64,000 nucleotides of DNA from Deinococcus ruber (GTDB taxonomy: Bacteria > Deinococcota > Deinococci > Deinococcales > Deinococcaceae). The translations under genes were made by a program, and so were the position numbers. The notes beneath the pieces are model-generated. The model was given only the letters and a program-made list of their open reading frames with translations. It did no database searches and was not told where the DNA came from. The stretch covers positions 62,001 to 126,000 of the forward strand of contig NZ_BMQL01000005.1 in the NCBI RefSeq assembly GCF_014648095.1, read 5' to 3'. Below, one piece after another: positions 34,343 to 44,632 of the stretch; positions within the stretch are counted from its first letter, which is position 1, and the number at the start of each line of letters is the position of its first letter.

Positions 34343-34358
34343 TAAGCCGATTGGCTTA
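34343..34358. promoter_or_regulatory. TAAGCC-N4-GGCTTA palindrome before the MFS gene
   Basis: Perfect 6-bp arms with a 4-bp spacer, 28 bp upstream of the TAGCTT box of the transporter gene. The position fits an operator. Confidence 0.4.
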
Positions 34359-34385
34359 AACCCTGTCCTGTTGTGGCGAGCGTGT

Positions 34386-34391
34386 TAGCTT
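34386..34391 (+). promoter_or_regulatory. TAGCTT -10-like box, leaderless start (MFS)
   Basis: TAGCTT, CGAGT, then ATG 34397; no ribosome site. Confidence 0.5.
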
Positions 34392-34396
34392 CGAGT

Positions 34397-35560
34397 ATGC
34401 AAGTTGCTGCCACACAGGCCACACGCGGCGCAGTCAGTATCGCGCTGGCCGTCACCCTGGGCCACTTTATCAACGATGGGTACGGTGCCATGCTCACGCC
34501 GCTCGGCCCGGCCCTGCGTGGACAGTACGGCGTCAGTATCGCGTCGGTCACACTGCTCGCCAGCGTCTTCTCACTGACCAGCAGTGTGCTTCAGCCGCTG
34601 CTGGGCGTGATCGGTGAGCGCTTCGACCGACGCCTGATGGCCGCCGCTGGCCCCGCTCTAACCGGCATCGGCCTGACCTTCATGGGCTACGCTCCGGCCT
34701 TCGGCCTCCTGATGCTGCTGGTGGCACTGGCAGGCTTCGGCAGCGGCTTTTTCCATCCGGCGGGGGCGGCGTATACCGCACGCTACAGCCCGGTGCAGCA
34801 GCGCGGGCTGTGGGCCAGCATCTTCAGCGCGGGCGGCACGGCAGGAATGGCGCTGGGGCCGGTTTTTGCGGGTGTGGGACTGCACGCCCTGCCGATCTTC
34901 GCGCCGATTGGTCTGCTGGTGGCGGGCATCTCGTATGTCATCACGCCCAGCGACCGGCCCCAGGGAACGCGGCCCACCCTGCCCGAATACCTGGGCATCT
35001 TCCGTGGCCCGCTGGTGCGGCTGTGGGCGATGGCGGTGCTGCGTTCACTCGCCAGCATGGGCTACAACGCCATGTTGCCCTTCATCATGCTCCAGCGCGG
35101 CTTCGGGCACGTCGAAACGGCGTCCACGCTGGCAGTCTTCGCGGTGGCGTCGGCGGTGGGCGGCATCGTGGGAGGTCGCATTTCAGACCGCATCGGGCGC
35201 GTGCCGGTGCTTCGCAGCGCCATCATGGTCACCATTCCGCTCTTCGCCCTCCTGATCTACAGCTCTCCGTCGCAGTGGTGGTTCTATCCGCTCACGTTCC
35301 TGGTGGGCGCACTGGTCAATGCCAGTATTCCGGTGGGCGTGGTCATGGCGCAGGAATACGCGCCCAAGCATGTCGCGGTGGCAAGCAGCATCATGATGGG
35401 CTTCTCGTGGGGCTTCGCGGGCCTGCTGGTGTTTCTGGTGGGCCTGCTGGCCGACCACACCAGCCCGGTCACGGCAGCGCTGCTCAGCCTGACCCTGATG
35501 GTGCCGAGCGCGTTTCTGGCCGCCAGCCTGCCGGAACCGGAGAAGCAGAAGTTTGAGTGA
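34397..35560 (+). CDS. MFS transporter, Fsr (fosmidomycin resistance)-like
   Basis: 387 aa from ATG 34397. Twelve hydrophobic helices with the MFS loop signature GERFDRRLM and its C-terminal counterpart GRISDRIGRVPV. The N-terminal LGHFINDGYGAMLTPLGPAL and GFGSGFFHPAGAAYTARYS are typical of the Fsr subfamily (drug:H+ antiport). It may export a natural product; the lipid polyketide locus is just upstream, but a separate promoter and a 177-bp gap make linkage uncertain. Confidence 0.9.
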   Translation: MQVAATQATRGAVSIALAVTLGHFINDGYGAMLTPLGPALRGQYGVSIASVTLLASVFSLTSSVLQPLLGVIGERFDRRLMAAAGPALTGIGLTFMGYAPAFGLLMLLVALAGFGSGFFHPAGAAYTARYSPVQQRGLWASIFSAGGTAGMALGPVFAGVGLHALPIFAPIGLLVAGISYVITPSDRPQGTRPTLPEYLGIFRGPLVRLWAMAVLRSLASMGYNAMLPFIMLQRGFGHVETASTLAVFAVASAVGGIVGGRISDRIGRVPVLRSAIMVTIPLFALLIYSSPSQWWFYPLTFLVGALVNASIPVGVVMAQEYAPKHVAVASSIMMGFSWGFAGLLVFLVGLLADHTSPVTAALLSLTLMVPSAFLAASLPEPEKQKFE

Positions 35561-35563
35561 CGG

Positions 35564-35665
35564 GTGATGCGTGATGGGTGATGCGTGCCTGCTGGCAAGG
35601 ACTTGAGTTCTGAGTCACGCCCGCTCATCCAGCCCTTTCTCGCCTCATCACCCATCACGCATCAC
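35564..35665. repeat. GTGATGC word repeat with 20-bp inverted arms (copy 2)
   Basis: GTGATGCGTGATGGGTGATG (35564-35583) and its exact complement (35646-35665) flank 62 bp. The element starts 3 bp after the MFS stop and ends 4 bp before the stop of the convergent HD-GYP gene. Same words as at 28480. Confidence 0.8.
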
Positions 35666-35669
35666 ATCC

Positions 35670-36614
35670 CTACGGCTCTTCCCTGCTCGGCAGATCGCCC
35701 TGCTCGAACAGGCGTCCGAACGACTCGACCACCTGCGGATCGAACTGCCTGCCTGCTGCACGGCGCAGGTAATGCAGGGCGTGTTCGGGCGTCCAGGCGG
35801 GTTTGTAGGGGCGCTCACTGACCAGGGCGTCGAAGCTGTCCACCACGCTGACGATGCGGCCCACCAGCGGAATCGCCTCTCCACTCAGGCCACGCGGATA
35901 GCCGCTGCCGTCCCAGTGCTCGTGATGAGACAGCGCCACCTCGGCGGCCAGACGCAGCAGCGGACTGGTGCTGCGGATCAGCAGGCGCTCACCCAGCACG
36001 GTATGCGTTCTCATCACCACCCACTCGGCAGGACTCAGCTTGCCTTCTTTCAGCAGGATCGAGTCGGGAATCGCCAGTTTACCGATGTCGTGCAGCCGGG
36101 CTGCCAGATTCAGAGCGCGGGCATCTTCGTCGCTGACGCCCAGGCCCAGGGCGACACACGCGCTGGCATCTCCGACCCAGCGGGCGTGCGGCCCCAGCGG
36201 GGCGTCGCGGAACTCGGCAGCCGAGGCCAGCAGCTCGGTCATTTCGACCTGGGTGGCCTCCAGCTGCGCGGTATAGTCGGCCACCGTCTGTTCGAGCAGA
36301 TGACTCTGGCGGGTCAGTTCGCCCGCCTGTCGCCGCTGCTCGCGGTTCAGGCGCGATACACGGGCCTGAGCGTGTTCGTTGCGCCGGGCCACGTCGTGCA
36401 GGTAGAACGCCTGATGGTGGCGCAGCGCCAGCTCGTAGCGCTCCAGAAACTGATACAGCATGCTCAGCTCCCAGTGAACTGCCGCAAGTTCGGCGTGCGG
36501 CTGCTCCGCGCCTTCCGGCGACATCCGCTGTTCGCGCTCCAGCTGATCGAGACGCGCATGCGCCTCCATCAGCTTTAGAGAAGCGTCAGATTCAGCAGGA
36601 ACGTCGCTCGACAT
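35670..36614 (-). CDS. HD-GYP phosphodiesterase with coiled-coil N-terminus
   Basis: 314 aa. Residues 1-140 are helical and coiled-coil (about 100-140: RVSRLNREQRRQAGELTRQS). The HD-GYP domain follows: GPHARWVGDASACVAL, ARLHDIGKLAIPDSI, THTVLGERLL, SHHEHWDGSGYPRGL and IVSVVDSFDALVSERPYKPAW. The catalytic His/Asp set is complete. It would break down cyclic di-GMP. The domain is very like that of the 12.8 kb protein, but TPR repeats are missing. CATACT stands 11 nt before the ATG. Confidence 0.92.
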   Translation of the reverse strand: MSSDVPAESDASLKLMEAHARLDQLEREQRMSPEGAEQPHAELAAVHWELSMLYQFLERYELALRHHQAFYLHDVARRNEHAQARVSRLNREQRRQAGELTRQSHLLEQTVADYTAQLEATQVEMTELLASAAEFRDAPLGPHARWVGDASACVALGLGVSDEDARALNLAARLHDIGKLAIPDSILLKEGKLSPAEWVVMRTHTVLGERLLIRSTSPLLRLAAEVALSHHEHWDGSGYPRGLSGEAIPLVGRIVSVVDSFDALVSERPYKPAWTPEHALHYLRRAAGRQFDPQVVESFGRLFEQGDLPSREEP

Positions 36615-36764
36615 GGGCTTCGTTCAGTATGACACCTTTCAAAGTCAGGCTCCTTTTTCGCCAGCTCTGTGCTTCCAGCAGCCATTCGTATACTTCCGGG
36701 CGGCACACTCCGCTAGAATGAACTGAGTCAAATTCAACCAGACACCCGCGAGGAGGCTCGTCCT

Positions 36765-38462
36765 ATGACATTGCCACTGCTCAGCACCATGATGGATGTT
36801 CAGCTGACCGTCCCGACCATTCTGGAACGCCTCCGCACGCTGTACCGCGAGCGCGAGGTCGTCAGCCTGCTGCCAGACGGCAAGGACGCCGCCGGAGCAC
36901 CGATTGCACGGGTTCACCGCAGCACCTACGGCGAGGTGGCCCACCGCGCCCTGCAACTGGCCTCGGCCCTGAGCAGTCTGGGCGTGCAGCCGGGCGACCG
37001 CGTGGCGACGCTGGCGGTCAACAGCCACCGGCATCTGGAAGCGTATCTGGGCGTTCCTTCGATGGGCGCGGTGCTGCACACCGTCAATATCCGGCTGCAC
37101 CCCGACCAGACCTGCTGGATTCTGAACCACGCCGAAGACCGGGTGCTGCTGATCGAGAGCGCGTTCGTCGGCATGATTCCCACCATCCGCGCCGGGTGCC
37201 CGAAGCTCGAACACATCATCGTGCTGGGCGAGGCGTCGGCGGAACACGCCCTCGACGCCGATATCCTCGACTACGAGACGCTGATCGCCGGATTCTCGGA
37301 CGACTTCGTTTACCCCGACATCGACGAGCGACAGGCCGCCGCGATGTGTTACACCAGCGGCACGACCGGCAACCCCAAGGGCGTGCTGTACTCGCACCGC
37401 TCGACGGTGCTGCACAGTCTGGCAAGTGCTCCGAAAGACGCGCTGAACGTGGGCGAGCGCGACGTGGTGATGGCGATTGTGCCGATGTTCCATGTGAATG
37501 CCTGGGGGCTGCCCTACACCTGCGCGATGGCGGGCGCGGCGCAGGTCTTCTGCGGCATGTTCAGCGACGGCAAGGCGATAGCACGCATGCTGGAGCAGGA
37601 AAAAGTGACGATCACGGCGGGCGTGCCGACCATCTGGATGGGACTGCTGGCCGAACTCGACCGGGCGCAGCAGGCAGGCCAGCCCTACGACCTCTCCAGC
37701 CTGGAAACGCTGGTGGTGGGCGGCAGCGCCGCGCCGGAATCGCTGATCCGGGCCTTCCAGACGCGCCACCACCTGACGCTGCGGCACGCCTGGGGCATGA
37801 CCGAAACGCACCCTATCGGCACGGTCAGCAACATGCCGCCGGGCGTGGAACTGACCAGCGACGAGGGCTTTGCACTCCAGGCCAAGCAGGGTCGGCAGGT
37901 ACCCTTGATCGAACTGGCGCTGCTGAGTGACGACGGCGAGCGCCTGCCGCATGACGGGCAGACGATGGGCCGCCTGATGATTCGCGGCCCCTGGGTCACG
38001 GCGAGCTACCACGGCGGCGTGGGGCAGGATAATTTCGTGACGCTGGGCGGCAAGCTGTGGTTCGATACCGGTGACATCGCCACGCTGGACGCACGCGGTT
38101 ACATGCACATTCAGGACCGCAGCAAAGACCTGATCAAATCAGGCGGCGAGTGGATTTCCAGCGTCGATCTGGAAAACGCGCTGATGGCACATCCGGCAGT
38201 GGCTCAGGCCGCCGTTATCGCCATCGACGATCCGAAGTGGGACGAGCGCCCGCTGGCCGTGCTGGTGCTGCGCCCCGGAGCCGAGCGCCCCAGCAGCAGC
38301 GAACTGCACGAGTTTTTGGTGCCGAAATTCGCCAAATGGTGGCTGCCCGACGCCTATGAGGTGGTCGAGAGCATTCCCATCGGCGCAACCGGGAAATTCC
38401 TGAAACGAGAGCTGCGCGACCAGTTTAGAGGGTATACGGCGGCGGGTACGGCCACGCGCTGA
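36765..38462 (+). CDS. Long-chain acyl-CoA synthetase (AMP-binding)
   Basis: 565 aa, CGAGGAGG upstream. ANL-superfamily motifs in order: MCYTSGTTGNPKGVLYSHRS (P-loop), VVGGSAAPESL, RHAWGMTETHPIGTVSNMP, WFDTGDIATLDARGYMHIQDR and the catalytic Lys in PIGATGKFLKRELRD. It activates a fatty or other carboxylic acid to acyl-AMP and acyl-CoA. Close relatives are the fadD3/alkK-like medium/long-chain ligases. It could supply the type III PKS starter, but it is not in that operon. The VOC gene 13 bp downstream is probably co-transcribed. Confidence 0.95.
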   Translation: MTLPLLSTMMDVQLTVPTILERLRTLYREREVVSLLPDGKDAAGAPIARVHRSTYGEVAHRALQLASALSSLGVQPGDRVATLAVNSHRHLEAYLGVPSMGAVLHTVNIRLHPDQTCWILNHAEDRVLLIESAFVGMIPTIRAGCPKLEHIIVLGEASAEHALDADILDYETLIAGFSDDFVYPDIDERQAAAMCYTSGTTGNPKGVLYSHRSTVLHSLASAPKDALNVGERDVVMAIVPMFHVNAWGLPYTCAMAGAAQVFCGMFSDGKAIARMLEQEKVTITAGVPTIWMGLLAELDRAQQAGQPYDLSSLETLVVGGSAAPESLIRAFQTRHHLTLRHAWGMTETHPIGTVSNMPPGVELTSDEGFALQAKQGRQVPLIELALLSDDGERLPHDGQTMGRLMIRGPWVTASYHGGVGQDNFVTLGGKLWFDTGDIATLDARGYMHIQDRSKDLIKSGGEWISSVDLENALMAHPAVAQAAVIAIDDPKWDERPLAVLVLRPGAERPSSSELHEFLVPKFAKWWLPDAYEVVESIPIGATGKFLKRELRDQFRGYTAAGTATR

Positions 38463-38475
38463 GGAGTGGAGCACT

Positions 38476-38829
38476 ATGAAACTCGATCACCTCAACCTGA
38501 GCGTTGAAGATGTGGCGGCAACCCAGACCTTTTTGCAGAAGTATTTCGGGTTGCGGAGCGTGGGTCAGGGAGGCGTCAATATGGCCTTCCTGTCAGATGA
38601 CAATCACTCGGTCATTACGCTGATGAAGGCAAAGAACGTCCGGTATCCCGATTCGTTCCACATCGGCTTCGTGCAACCGGGTGTCGAGCAGGTCAACGCG
38701 CTCTATCAGCGGCTGAAAGATGACGGGGTGGATGTGCCGCCGCCACAGAAACTTCATGGCTCCTGGACTTTTTATGTGCCGTCACCGGGTGGCTTTACCA
38801 TCGAAGTGCAGTGCTGGTTGGGCCAGTAA
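38476..38829 (+). CDS. VOC-superfamily (glyoxalase/dioxygenase-like) protein
   Basis: 117 aa, GAGGAG upstream. A single short VOC module: MKLDHLNLSVEDVAATQTFL, LQKYFGLR, then HIGFVQPGVEQVNALYQRL and the closing PSPGGFTIEVQCW with the metal-ligand Glu. Metal ligands are His near residue 5 and Glu near 113, with a possible His at 74. Probably co-transcribed with the acyl-CoA ligase. Reaction unknown. Confidence 0.87.
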   Translation: MKLDHLNLSVEDVAATQTFLQKYFGLRSVGQGGVNMAFLSDDNHSVITLMKAKNVRYPDSFHIGFVQPGVEQVNALYQRLKDDGVDVPPPQKLHGSWTFYVPSPGGFTIEVQCWLGQ

Positions 38830-38836
38830 GCAGCTC

Positions 38837-39760
38837 TCAGCGGCTGACCGCCGTTACCAGCACCTCGTACTTGCCCGTGACATACACCGTGAAGCCGTGC
38901 TTTTGCAGGTGGCGGCGCACTGTCACCACGTCGCGCATCAGCAGGCTCAGGTCGGGACGGGCAAAATTGAGCATCCGAGCGCCGTAACTGATGGTCTGAC
39001 CCCGGTAACGCACATTGGGAAAGCCCACGATCAAGCTGCCGCCCGCCGCCAGTTGCCCCAGCCGCAGCCCCCGCAGCAGGTCTTCGATCACCAGGCCCGG
39101 ACTCTGAAACAGGCTGAGCGCCAGAATCAGATCGAAGCGGCCCAGGGCGGCGTCTGGCAGTGCCCGCACGTCGCGCTGCTCGAAGCGCCAGTGCCCAGCA
39201 ACCTGCGCGGGAAACCGCTGGCGTGCCAGTTCCAGCGCTGAAGGCTCGATATCCAGGCCCAGCACCTCGAACGTCTGGCCCGGATAAGCCTGCTCCAGCA
39301 GCGCCAGTTCACGCCCGCTGCCCACGCCCAGACTCAGGACGCGTGCGCCCGGCTTCAGATCGGCCCGCGTCAGGGCTTCGTTCAGGTCGTGGAGCAGGTG
39401 CGGGTCTTCCAGCTTGTCGATGCGCTGGAACTCGCGGCCCGCTGCGTAGCGCCCTTCGGTGCGGTCGGCGGGCGGCGTGACGCGGCGGCGAAAATGCAGC
39501 AATACGAAGCTGTCCAGCTCATCCGCGCCTTTCTGGGGCGTCAGAAAGTGAGCGTCGAGCAGATCGGCGGCGTCGAGCCAGCTCAGGTAGGGGCGGTGAA
39601 TTCCGGCAGTGGGCAGCGCTTCTCCGGCATACAGGTGCAGCGCGTGCCCGGCATCGGGATCGGGTACCCAGCAGCGGGCCTCGCCGTGTTGCTCCAGCGC
39701 GTGTTGCAGCCAGTCGAGCACGATTTTCAGCGGTTCGGAGGTGAAGACAGGCGGCAACAT
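38837..39760 (-). CDS. SAM-dependent methyltransferase (class I)
   Basis: 307 aa from ATG 39760, 6 nt behind TAACCT (CTGGAG in between could also act as ribosome site). Rossmann methyltransferase core in the middle: VLSLGVGSGRELALLEQAYP (motif I), LGLDIEPSALELARQRFP (acidic loop), FDLILALSLFQSPGLVIEDL and LAAGGSLIVGFPNVRY. The first 110 residues are unlike the family and may bind the substrate. Divergent from metK, the gene that makes its cofactor. Substrate unknown. Confidence 0.85.
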   Translation of the reverse strand: MLPPVFTSEPLKIVLDWLQHALEQHGEARCWVPDPDAGHALHLYAGEALPTAGIHRPYLSWLDAADLLDAHFLTPQKGADELDSFVLLHFRRRVTPPADRTEGRYAAGREFQRIDKLEDPHLLHDLNEALTRADLKPGARVLSLGVGSGRELALLEQAYPGQTFEVLGLDIEPSALELARQRFPAQVAGHWRFEQRDVRALPDAALGRFDLILALSLFQSPGLVIEDLLRGLRLGQLAAGGSLIVGFPNVRYRGQTISYGARMLNFARPDLSLLMRDVVTVRRHLQKHGFTVYVTGKYEVLVTAVSR

Positions 39761-39766
39761 CTCCAG

Positions 39767-39772
39767 AGGTTA
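39767..39772 (-). promoter_or_regulatory. TAACCT -10-like box before the methyltransferase
   Basis: TAACCT on the minus strand, CTGGAG, then ATG 39760. Confidence 0.4.
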
Positions 39773-39783
39773 GCAGCGACCTG

Positions 39784-39911
39784 TACGCTGACTGATGGCT
39801 TGCCCGCCCGCAATTTGTTACGCTCATACTCAGCGGGGGGCCAGACGGCCAGCGGACACTCCCCTCCAGGTTTCGTTCTGCGAGACGCAACCCCGCCCCG
39901 TAGGAGTATGT
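39784..39911 (+). promoter_or_regulatory. metK leader region
   Basis: TACGCT (39784-39789) lies 5 nt before an in-frame ATG (39795), and a second TACGCT-CATACT stands at 39819-39830. The downstream 80 nt can fold: GCGGGG (from 39832) with CCCCGC (near 39889), GGCC-AGAC-GGCC, and GTTTCG...GACGCAAC. It matches no SAM riboswitch that I know. Confidence 0.35.
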
Positions 39912-41204
<1,293 letters not shown>

Positions 41205-41213
41205 GCTGATCTC

Positions 41214-41591
41214 ATGAAAGAAGCCGTGCAGACTCCCGCCGCTCCCGCCGCCATCGGGCCTTACAGCCAGGCCACCACCTTTGCCAATCTGGTCGTGACC
41301 AGCGGTCAGATTCCGCTGCGCCCCGACGGTTCGCTGGTCGAAGGCGACGTGACCGAGCAGGCGCGGCAGGTGCTGGAAAACCTGAAGGCTCTGCTGAGCG
41401 CCGCTGGATCGGGTCTGAACCGGGTGGTCAAGACCACGGTGTTCCTGAAGGACATGGACGATTTCGCCGCCATGAACGCCGTGTACGCCGAGTATTTCAG
41501 CGAGCCGTACCCAGCCCGGAGCACCGTGCAGGTCGCCAAACTGCCGCGTGACGTGCGAGTGGAAATCGAGGCACTGGCCGAGAGGGAGTAA
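41214..41591 (+). CDS. ridA: RidA-family enamine/imine deaminase
   Basis: 125 aa. PAAIGPYSQATTFANLVVTSGQIPL at the start, VLENLKALLSAAGSGLNRVVKTTVFLKDMDDFAAMN and the closing YPARSTVQVAKLPRDVRVEIEALA with the substrate-binding Arg. RidA hydrolyses reactive 2-aminoacrylate-type intermediates released by PLP enzymes. Second gene behind metK; a TAAGCT box 6 nt before the ATG could also permit separate leaderless transcripts. It overlaps no other gene. Confidence 0.95.
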   Translation: MKEAVQTPAAPAAIGPYSQATTFANLVVTSGQIPLRPDGSLVEGDVTEQARQVLENLKALLSAAGSGLNRVVKTTVFLKDMDDFAAMNAVYAEYFSEPYPARSTVQVAKLPRDVRVEIEALAERE

Positions 41592-41613
41592 GGACAAGGG
41601 GCCGCATGTACCA

Positions 41614-42066
41614 GTGCATACGATAAATTGGGAAAACATTGATGAAGCGCAAGATGCTATGCGCGATATCTTGTTTGCGTATGTTGAAATGGTCGATAAG
41701 TGGAAAGGGTTTGGGCATGATGTATTGACGGGAAGTTTTGACCCTTATAAATATATTGATGTCGAATCCGAGATTGAAGACGAAAATATGCTGACCTTGC
41801 TAAGAGCAGGGTCAGCTATTGTTTTGCTTTGTGGAATCTACAACCTCTGGAACGAATCGGAAGACATTAATCATCCTTTCGCGTTCCGCCTGCGAGATGC
41901 CGTCATGGCTAAGCGTCTATGGAGATTTCCCGATATAGAAGATGTCATACTTGGTGTTTTTGAGCGCAAACTCAGGTGGGACGACTTGTGGCTGTATGAA
42001 AACCTTCCTGCGATTTACGAGCGTTATGTTGCAGACTACTTTGAGCAGTTGTCAAAGCGCCGATGA
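41614..42066 (+). CDS. AT-rich orphan protein, unknown
   Basis: 150 aa if GTG 41614 is the start; no ribosome site is convincing, and a longer frame runs back into ridA. Sequence begins VHTINWENIDEAQDAMRDIL and continues helix-rich (LTLLRAGSAIVLLCGIYNLW, HPFAFRLRDAVMAKRLWRFP). Codons AAT, ATT, TTT and TTG are frequent, quite unlike neighbouring genes, so recent transfer is likely. No family recognised; isolated helical orphans of this size are often immunity or defence accessory proteins, which is only a guess. Confidence 0.68.
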   Translation: MHTINWENIDEAQDAMRDILFAYVEMVDKWKGFGHDVLTGSFDPYKYIDVESEIEDENMLTLLRAGSAIVLLCGIYNLWNESEDINHPFAFRLRDAVMAKRLWRFPDIEDVILGVFERKLRWDDLWLYENLPAIYERYVADYFEQLSKRR

Positions 42067-42106
42067 CAAGTATTGACATGAATGTACGAGCTGGTCATCA
42101 TTCCAC

Positions 42107-42535
42107 TTAGCCCCCGAACACTGCGCCGATCCCTTTTATCAGCAGGTATGCCACGCCCAGCCCGATCAGCAGCACGCCGCTCAGAATGGCAGGCACCAGC
42201 CAGCGCCGATGCCCGGCGAAGCGGTCGGCTTTAAAGCGGGCTTCTGCCAGCACCGCACTCGGCAGGCTGCGGGCAGCAAAAGCCAGCAGCGCGGGCACGA
42301 TCAACAGGTCATCGCCCACACCCAGCACCGGAATACTGTCGGGCAGCAGGTCGATAGGGCTGACGGCATAGATCAGGGCGGCGAGGGCGATCAGGCGGGC
42401 CAGCGGAGGCGTGCGCCGATCTCCCAGCGCCATCAGCAGGCTCAGGGCGTCGAACCAGACCGCCCGCAGCCGTGCCGGAACGAAGCGTCCGAGAAAGCTG
42501 GGAGGCCGGGGAGTGGGAGAGATGATCCTGGTCAC
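42107..42535 (-). CDS. DUF1232 (YkvA-like) membrane protein
   Basis: 142 aa from GTG 42535 (TATATC and AGGAT close upstream). The DUF1232 signature YAVSPIDLLPDSIPVLGVGDDLLIV is perfect, followed by two hydrophobic parts; a last helix WLVPAILSGVLLIGLGVAYLL ends the chain. The family is membrane-associated and its role is not known. Ends 23 bp before the histidine kinase stop region on the same strand side, with no shared operon evident. Confidence 0.9.
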   Translation of the reverse strand: MTRIISPTPRPPSFLGRFVPARLRAVWFDALSLLMALGDRRTPPLARLIALAALIYAVSPIDLLPDSIPVLGVGDDLLIVPALLAFAARSLPSAVLAEARFKADRFAGHRRWLVPAILSGVLLIGLGVAYLLIKGIGAVFGG

Positions 42536-42558
42536 ATCCTGATATACGCGGTTGCCGC

Positions 42559-43923
42559 TCAGGAGTTCCGGGGAACAGGCAGCAACGTATTCGGCTCTGT
42601 GTACTCCAGCAGTTCCTCGACATCGGTGTCGTCATCTCCGATATCCGACCCCGGCAGCGTCAGGATGAACTGAGCGCCGCCTTCAGGCCGGTTGCCGCCC
42701 ATCAGGTCGCCGCCGTGCATCCGGGCAATCTGCCGGGAAACGCTGAGGCCCAGACCGCTGCTCCCCGCCCCGCTGACGAAGGGCGCAAAGATCCGGTCGC
42801 CCAGTTCCGGTGGCAGACCGGGGCCGTCATCCTGCACGATAAACGTGATGAGCAGGGGCGTTTCCTGAAGTTGCAGTTCGACGCGCCCCGCCGCGCCTGC
42901 CGCCCGCCGCGCATTGGCGAGCAGATTGCGAAGCGCCTGCGTCAGCCGGTCTGGGTCGCACAGCACGAACGCATTCCAGTCGCCCACAAACACCGTTCCG
43001 GGCACCAGCCGGTCCAGCCGTTCGCGCAGTTGCCGCGCCGGAATGTAATGATAGGCGAGCGTCAGTTCGAGCTGCCCGCGTGCCAGCTGCATCAGATCCT
43101 GGGTGGTAAAAGTCAGTTCGTCGGCGACCAGCGCGGCGCGGCGCACGTCGGGATCGGTGTTCAGTGAGGCGGCGCGGTTCAGCGAGGCTTTCAGCACCGT
43201 CAGGGGCGCACCCAGTTCATGCACGATCTGCCCCAGCAACTGCTTTTCACGCGCCTGCTGCGCCTCGATACGCGACAGCAGCAGATTGATGGCACTCAGC
43301 AGCTCGTACACCTCGTCCTGACGACGCGGCAACGGAAGCGCCGCCACCGAATGACTCGGATTGATGCGCCCCGCCAGCTGGGCTGCCTGCCCCAGTCCAC
43401 GCAGTGCCCGCCGCCCCGCCAGCCACGCCAGCACCAGCGTCAGGAGCGGCGCGAGAATCAAGGCCAGCAGCAGCACCCGCATGGCACTCTGGCGGGCCTG
43501 AATCAGCGTGTCTTCCGACAGGCCCACCCACACGAAGCCGCCGCGCTTGAGCGTTCGGATTGCCACACGCACCGGCACATCGCCCACTTTGGCCCGCATC
43601 TGATGGGCAAATGGAAACTGTGCCCCCATGAAATCCTGAAGCCCGGCGGTGGCGTACTGCACGTAGCCGCCTGAATCCACCAGCATGGCGTAGCTGCCGC
43701 TGGGCACCGTTTGCGTCTGACCGATGCCCTCGGAGGGATTGTTCTGAGCCTGGGCCAGCTGGTCGGCCCGTTCGTCGAGCCGCGCCTGAAATTGCCCGTT
43801 CAGATCGCGCAGCAGCTGCACCGTCATCACCAGACCGACCACCGTGACCAGTGCCAGTGCCAGCAGCGTGTACATCAGCGCCAGCCTGAACCGCAGGCTG
43901 TGCATCCAGGCGGGCAGCTTCAT
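42559..43923 (-). CDS. Two-component sensor histidine kinase
   Basis: 454 aa. Two membrane helices (about residues 15-37 and 148-170) bracket a periplasmic sensor part of about 110 residues. A HAMP-like linker is followed by the dimerisation helix with H235 ([11 protein letters not shown]), then the ATPase core: N box [13 protein letters not shown]1 [12 protein letters not shown] box IFAPFVSG and G2 [13 protein letters not shown]. It would phosphorylate the regulator encoded 15 bp upstream on the same strand. Stimulus unknown. The HELGAPL box deviates from the common HELRTPL. Confidence 0.94.
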   Translation of the reverse strand: MKLPAWMHSLRFRLALMYTLLALALVTVVGLVMTVQLLRDLNGQFQARLDERADQLAQAQNNPSEGIGQTQTVPSGSYAMLVDSGGYVQYATAGLQDFMGAQFPFAHQMRAKVGDVPVRVAIRTLKRGGFVWVGLSEDTLIQARQSAMRVLLLALILAPLLTLVLAWLAGRRALRGLGQAAQLAGRINPSHSVAALPLPRRQDEVYELLSAINLLLSRIEAQQAREKQLLGQIVHELGAPLTVLKASLNRAASLNTDPDVRRAALVADELTFTTQDLMQLARGQLELTLAYHYIPARQLRERLDRLVPGTVFVGDWNAFVLCDPDRLTQALRNLLANARRAAGAAGRVELQLQETPLLITFIVQDDGPGLPPELGDRIFAPFVSGAGSSGLGLSVSRQIARMHGGDLMGGNRPEGGAQFILTLPGSDIGDDDTDVEELLEYTEPNTLLPVPRNS

Positions 43924-43938
43924 GCAGCGTGTTCCGGG

Positions 43939-44598
43939 TTAGGCCTGAAGCACGTAGCCGACGTTGCGGATGGTGCGAATCCGCAGATCGGAGGCCACAC
44001 CCTCCAGCTTCTTGCGGAGCTGCGAGATTCGCACCTCGACGCTGTTGCTGTTCGGCGTTTCCCAGCCGTACAGGTGCGACTCGATATCGGCCCGCGAAAA
44101 GACCCGCTCGGGCGTCCTCATCATCAGTTCCAGAATGCGGGCCTCGTGCTCGGTCAGGGTGGCGTTCTGGTCGCCCACCGTCAGGGTCAGGCTGCTGCTG
44201 CTCAGACTGGTATTGCCCAGATTGACCCCAGTTCCGGCAGCCGTGCGGCGCAGCAGCGCCCCGATACGGGCGTCGAGTTCCGGCATGGCAAAGGGTTTGG
44301 TCAGGTAGTCGTCGGCCCCGGCATTCAGACCCGCGACCCGCTCCTGGACGCCGCTGCGGGCCGACAGCACCAGAACGGGCGTGCTGCTGTACTGCCGCAG
44401 ACTCTGCACCAGATCAAGGCCGTCGCCGTCGGGCAGGTTGAGGTCGAGCAGAATCAGCTGAGCGCTGTGCGTTCCCAGCCATGCCTGCGCGTCTTTCAGA
44501 GTGGCGGCGTGATACACCTGATAATCGGCGCTGAGGTATTCGCGCAGCAGCGGCCCGAGGTGCGGATCATCTTCGACGATGAGCAGTTGCGAAAGCAT
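43939..44598 (-). CDS. OmpR-family response regulator (partner of the sensor kinase)
   Basis: 219 aa, GGAAGG upstream. Receiver with acidic residues VEDD, phospho-acceptor D52 ([11 protein letters not shown]), Ser/Thr site LSARSG and Lys of [13 protein letters not shown]-binding domain: [35 protein letters not shown] and [12 protein letters not shown]. It is co-transcribed with the kinase gene. An exported small protein gene lies 34 bp upstream on the same strand and may be part of the same unit. Confidence 0.94.
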   Translation of the reverse strand: MLSQLLIVEDDPHLGPLLREYLSADYQVYHAATLKDAQAWLGTHSAQLILLDLNLPDGDGLDLVQSLRQYSSTPVLVLSARSGVQERVAGLNAGADDYLTKPFAMPELDARIGALLRRTAAGTGVNLGNTSLSSSSLTLTVGDQNATLTEHEARILELMMRTPERVFSRADIESHLYGWETPNSNSVEVRISQLRKKLEGVASDLRIRTIRNVGYVLQA

Positions 44599-44632
44599 AG
44601 GGTACCTTCCTTGTCAGTGGTTCTGAACGGAG

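Noticed and set aside
39830..39911. SAM riboswitch before metK
   Set aside because: The foldable leader lacks the conserved core elements of the SAM-I, SAM-II or SAM-IV classes that I know; kept only as an unnamed leader.
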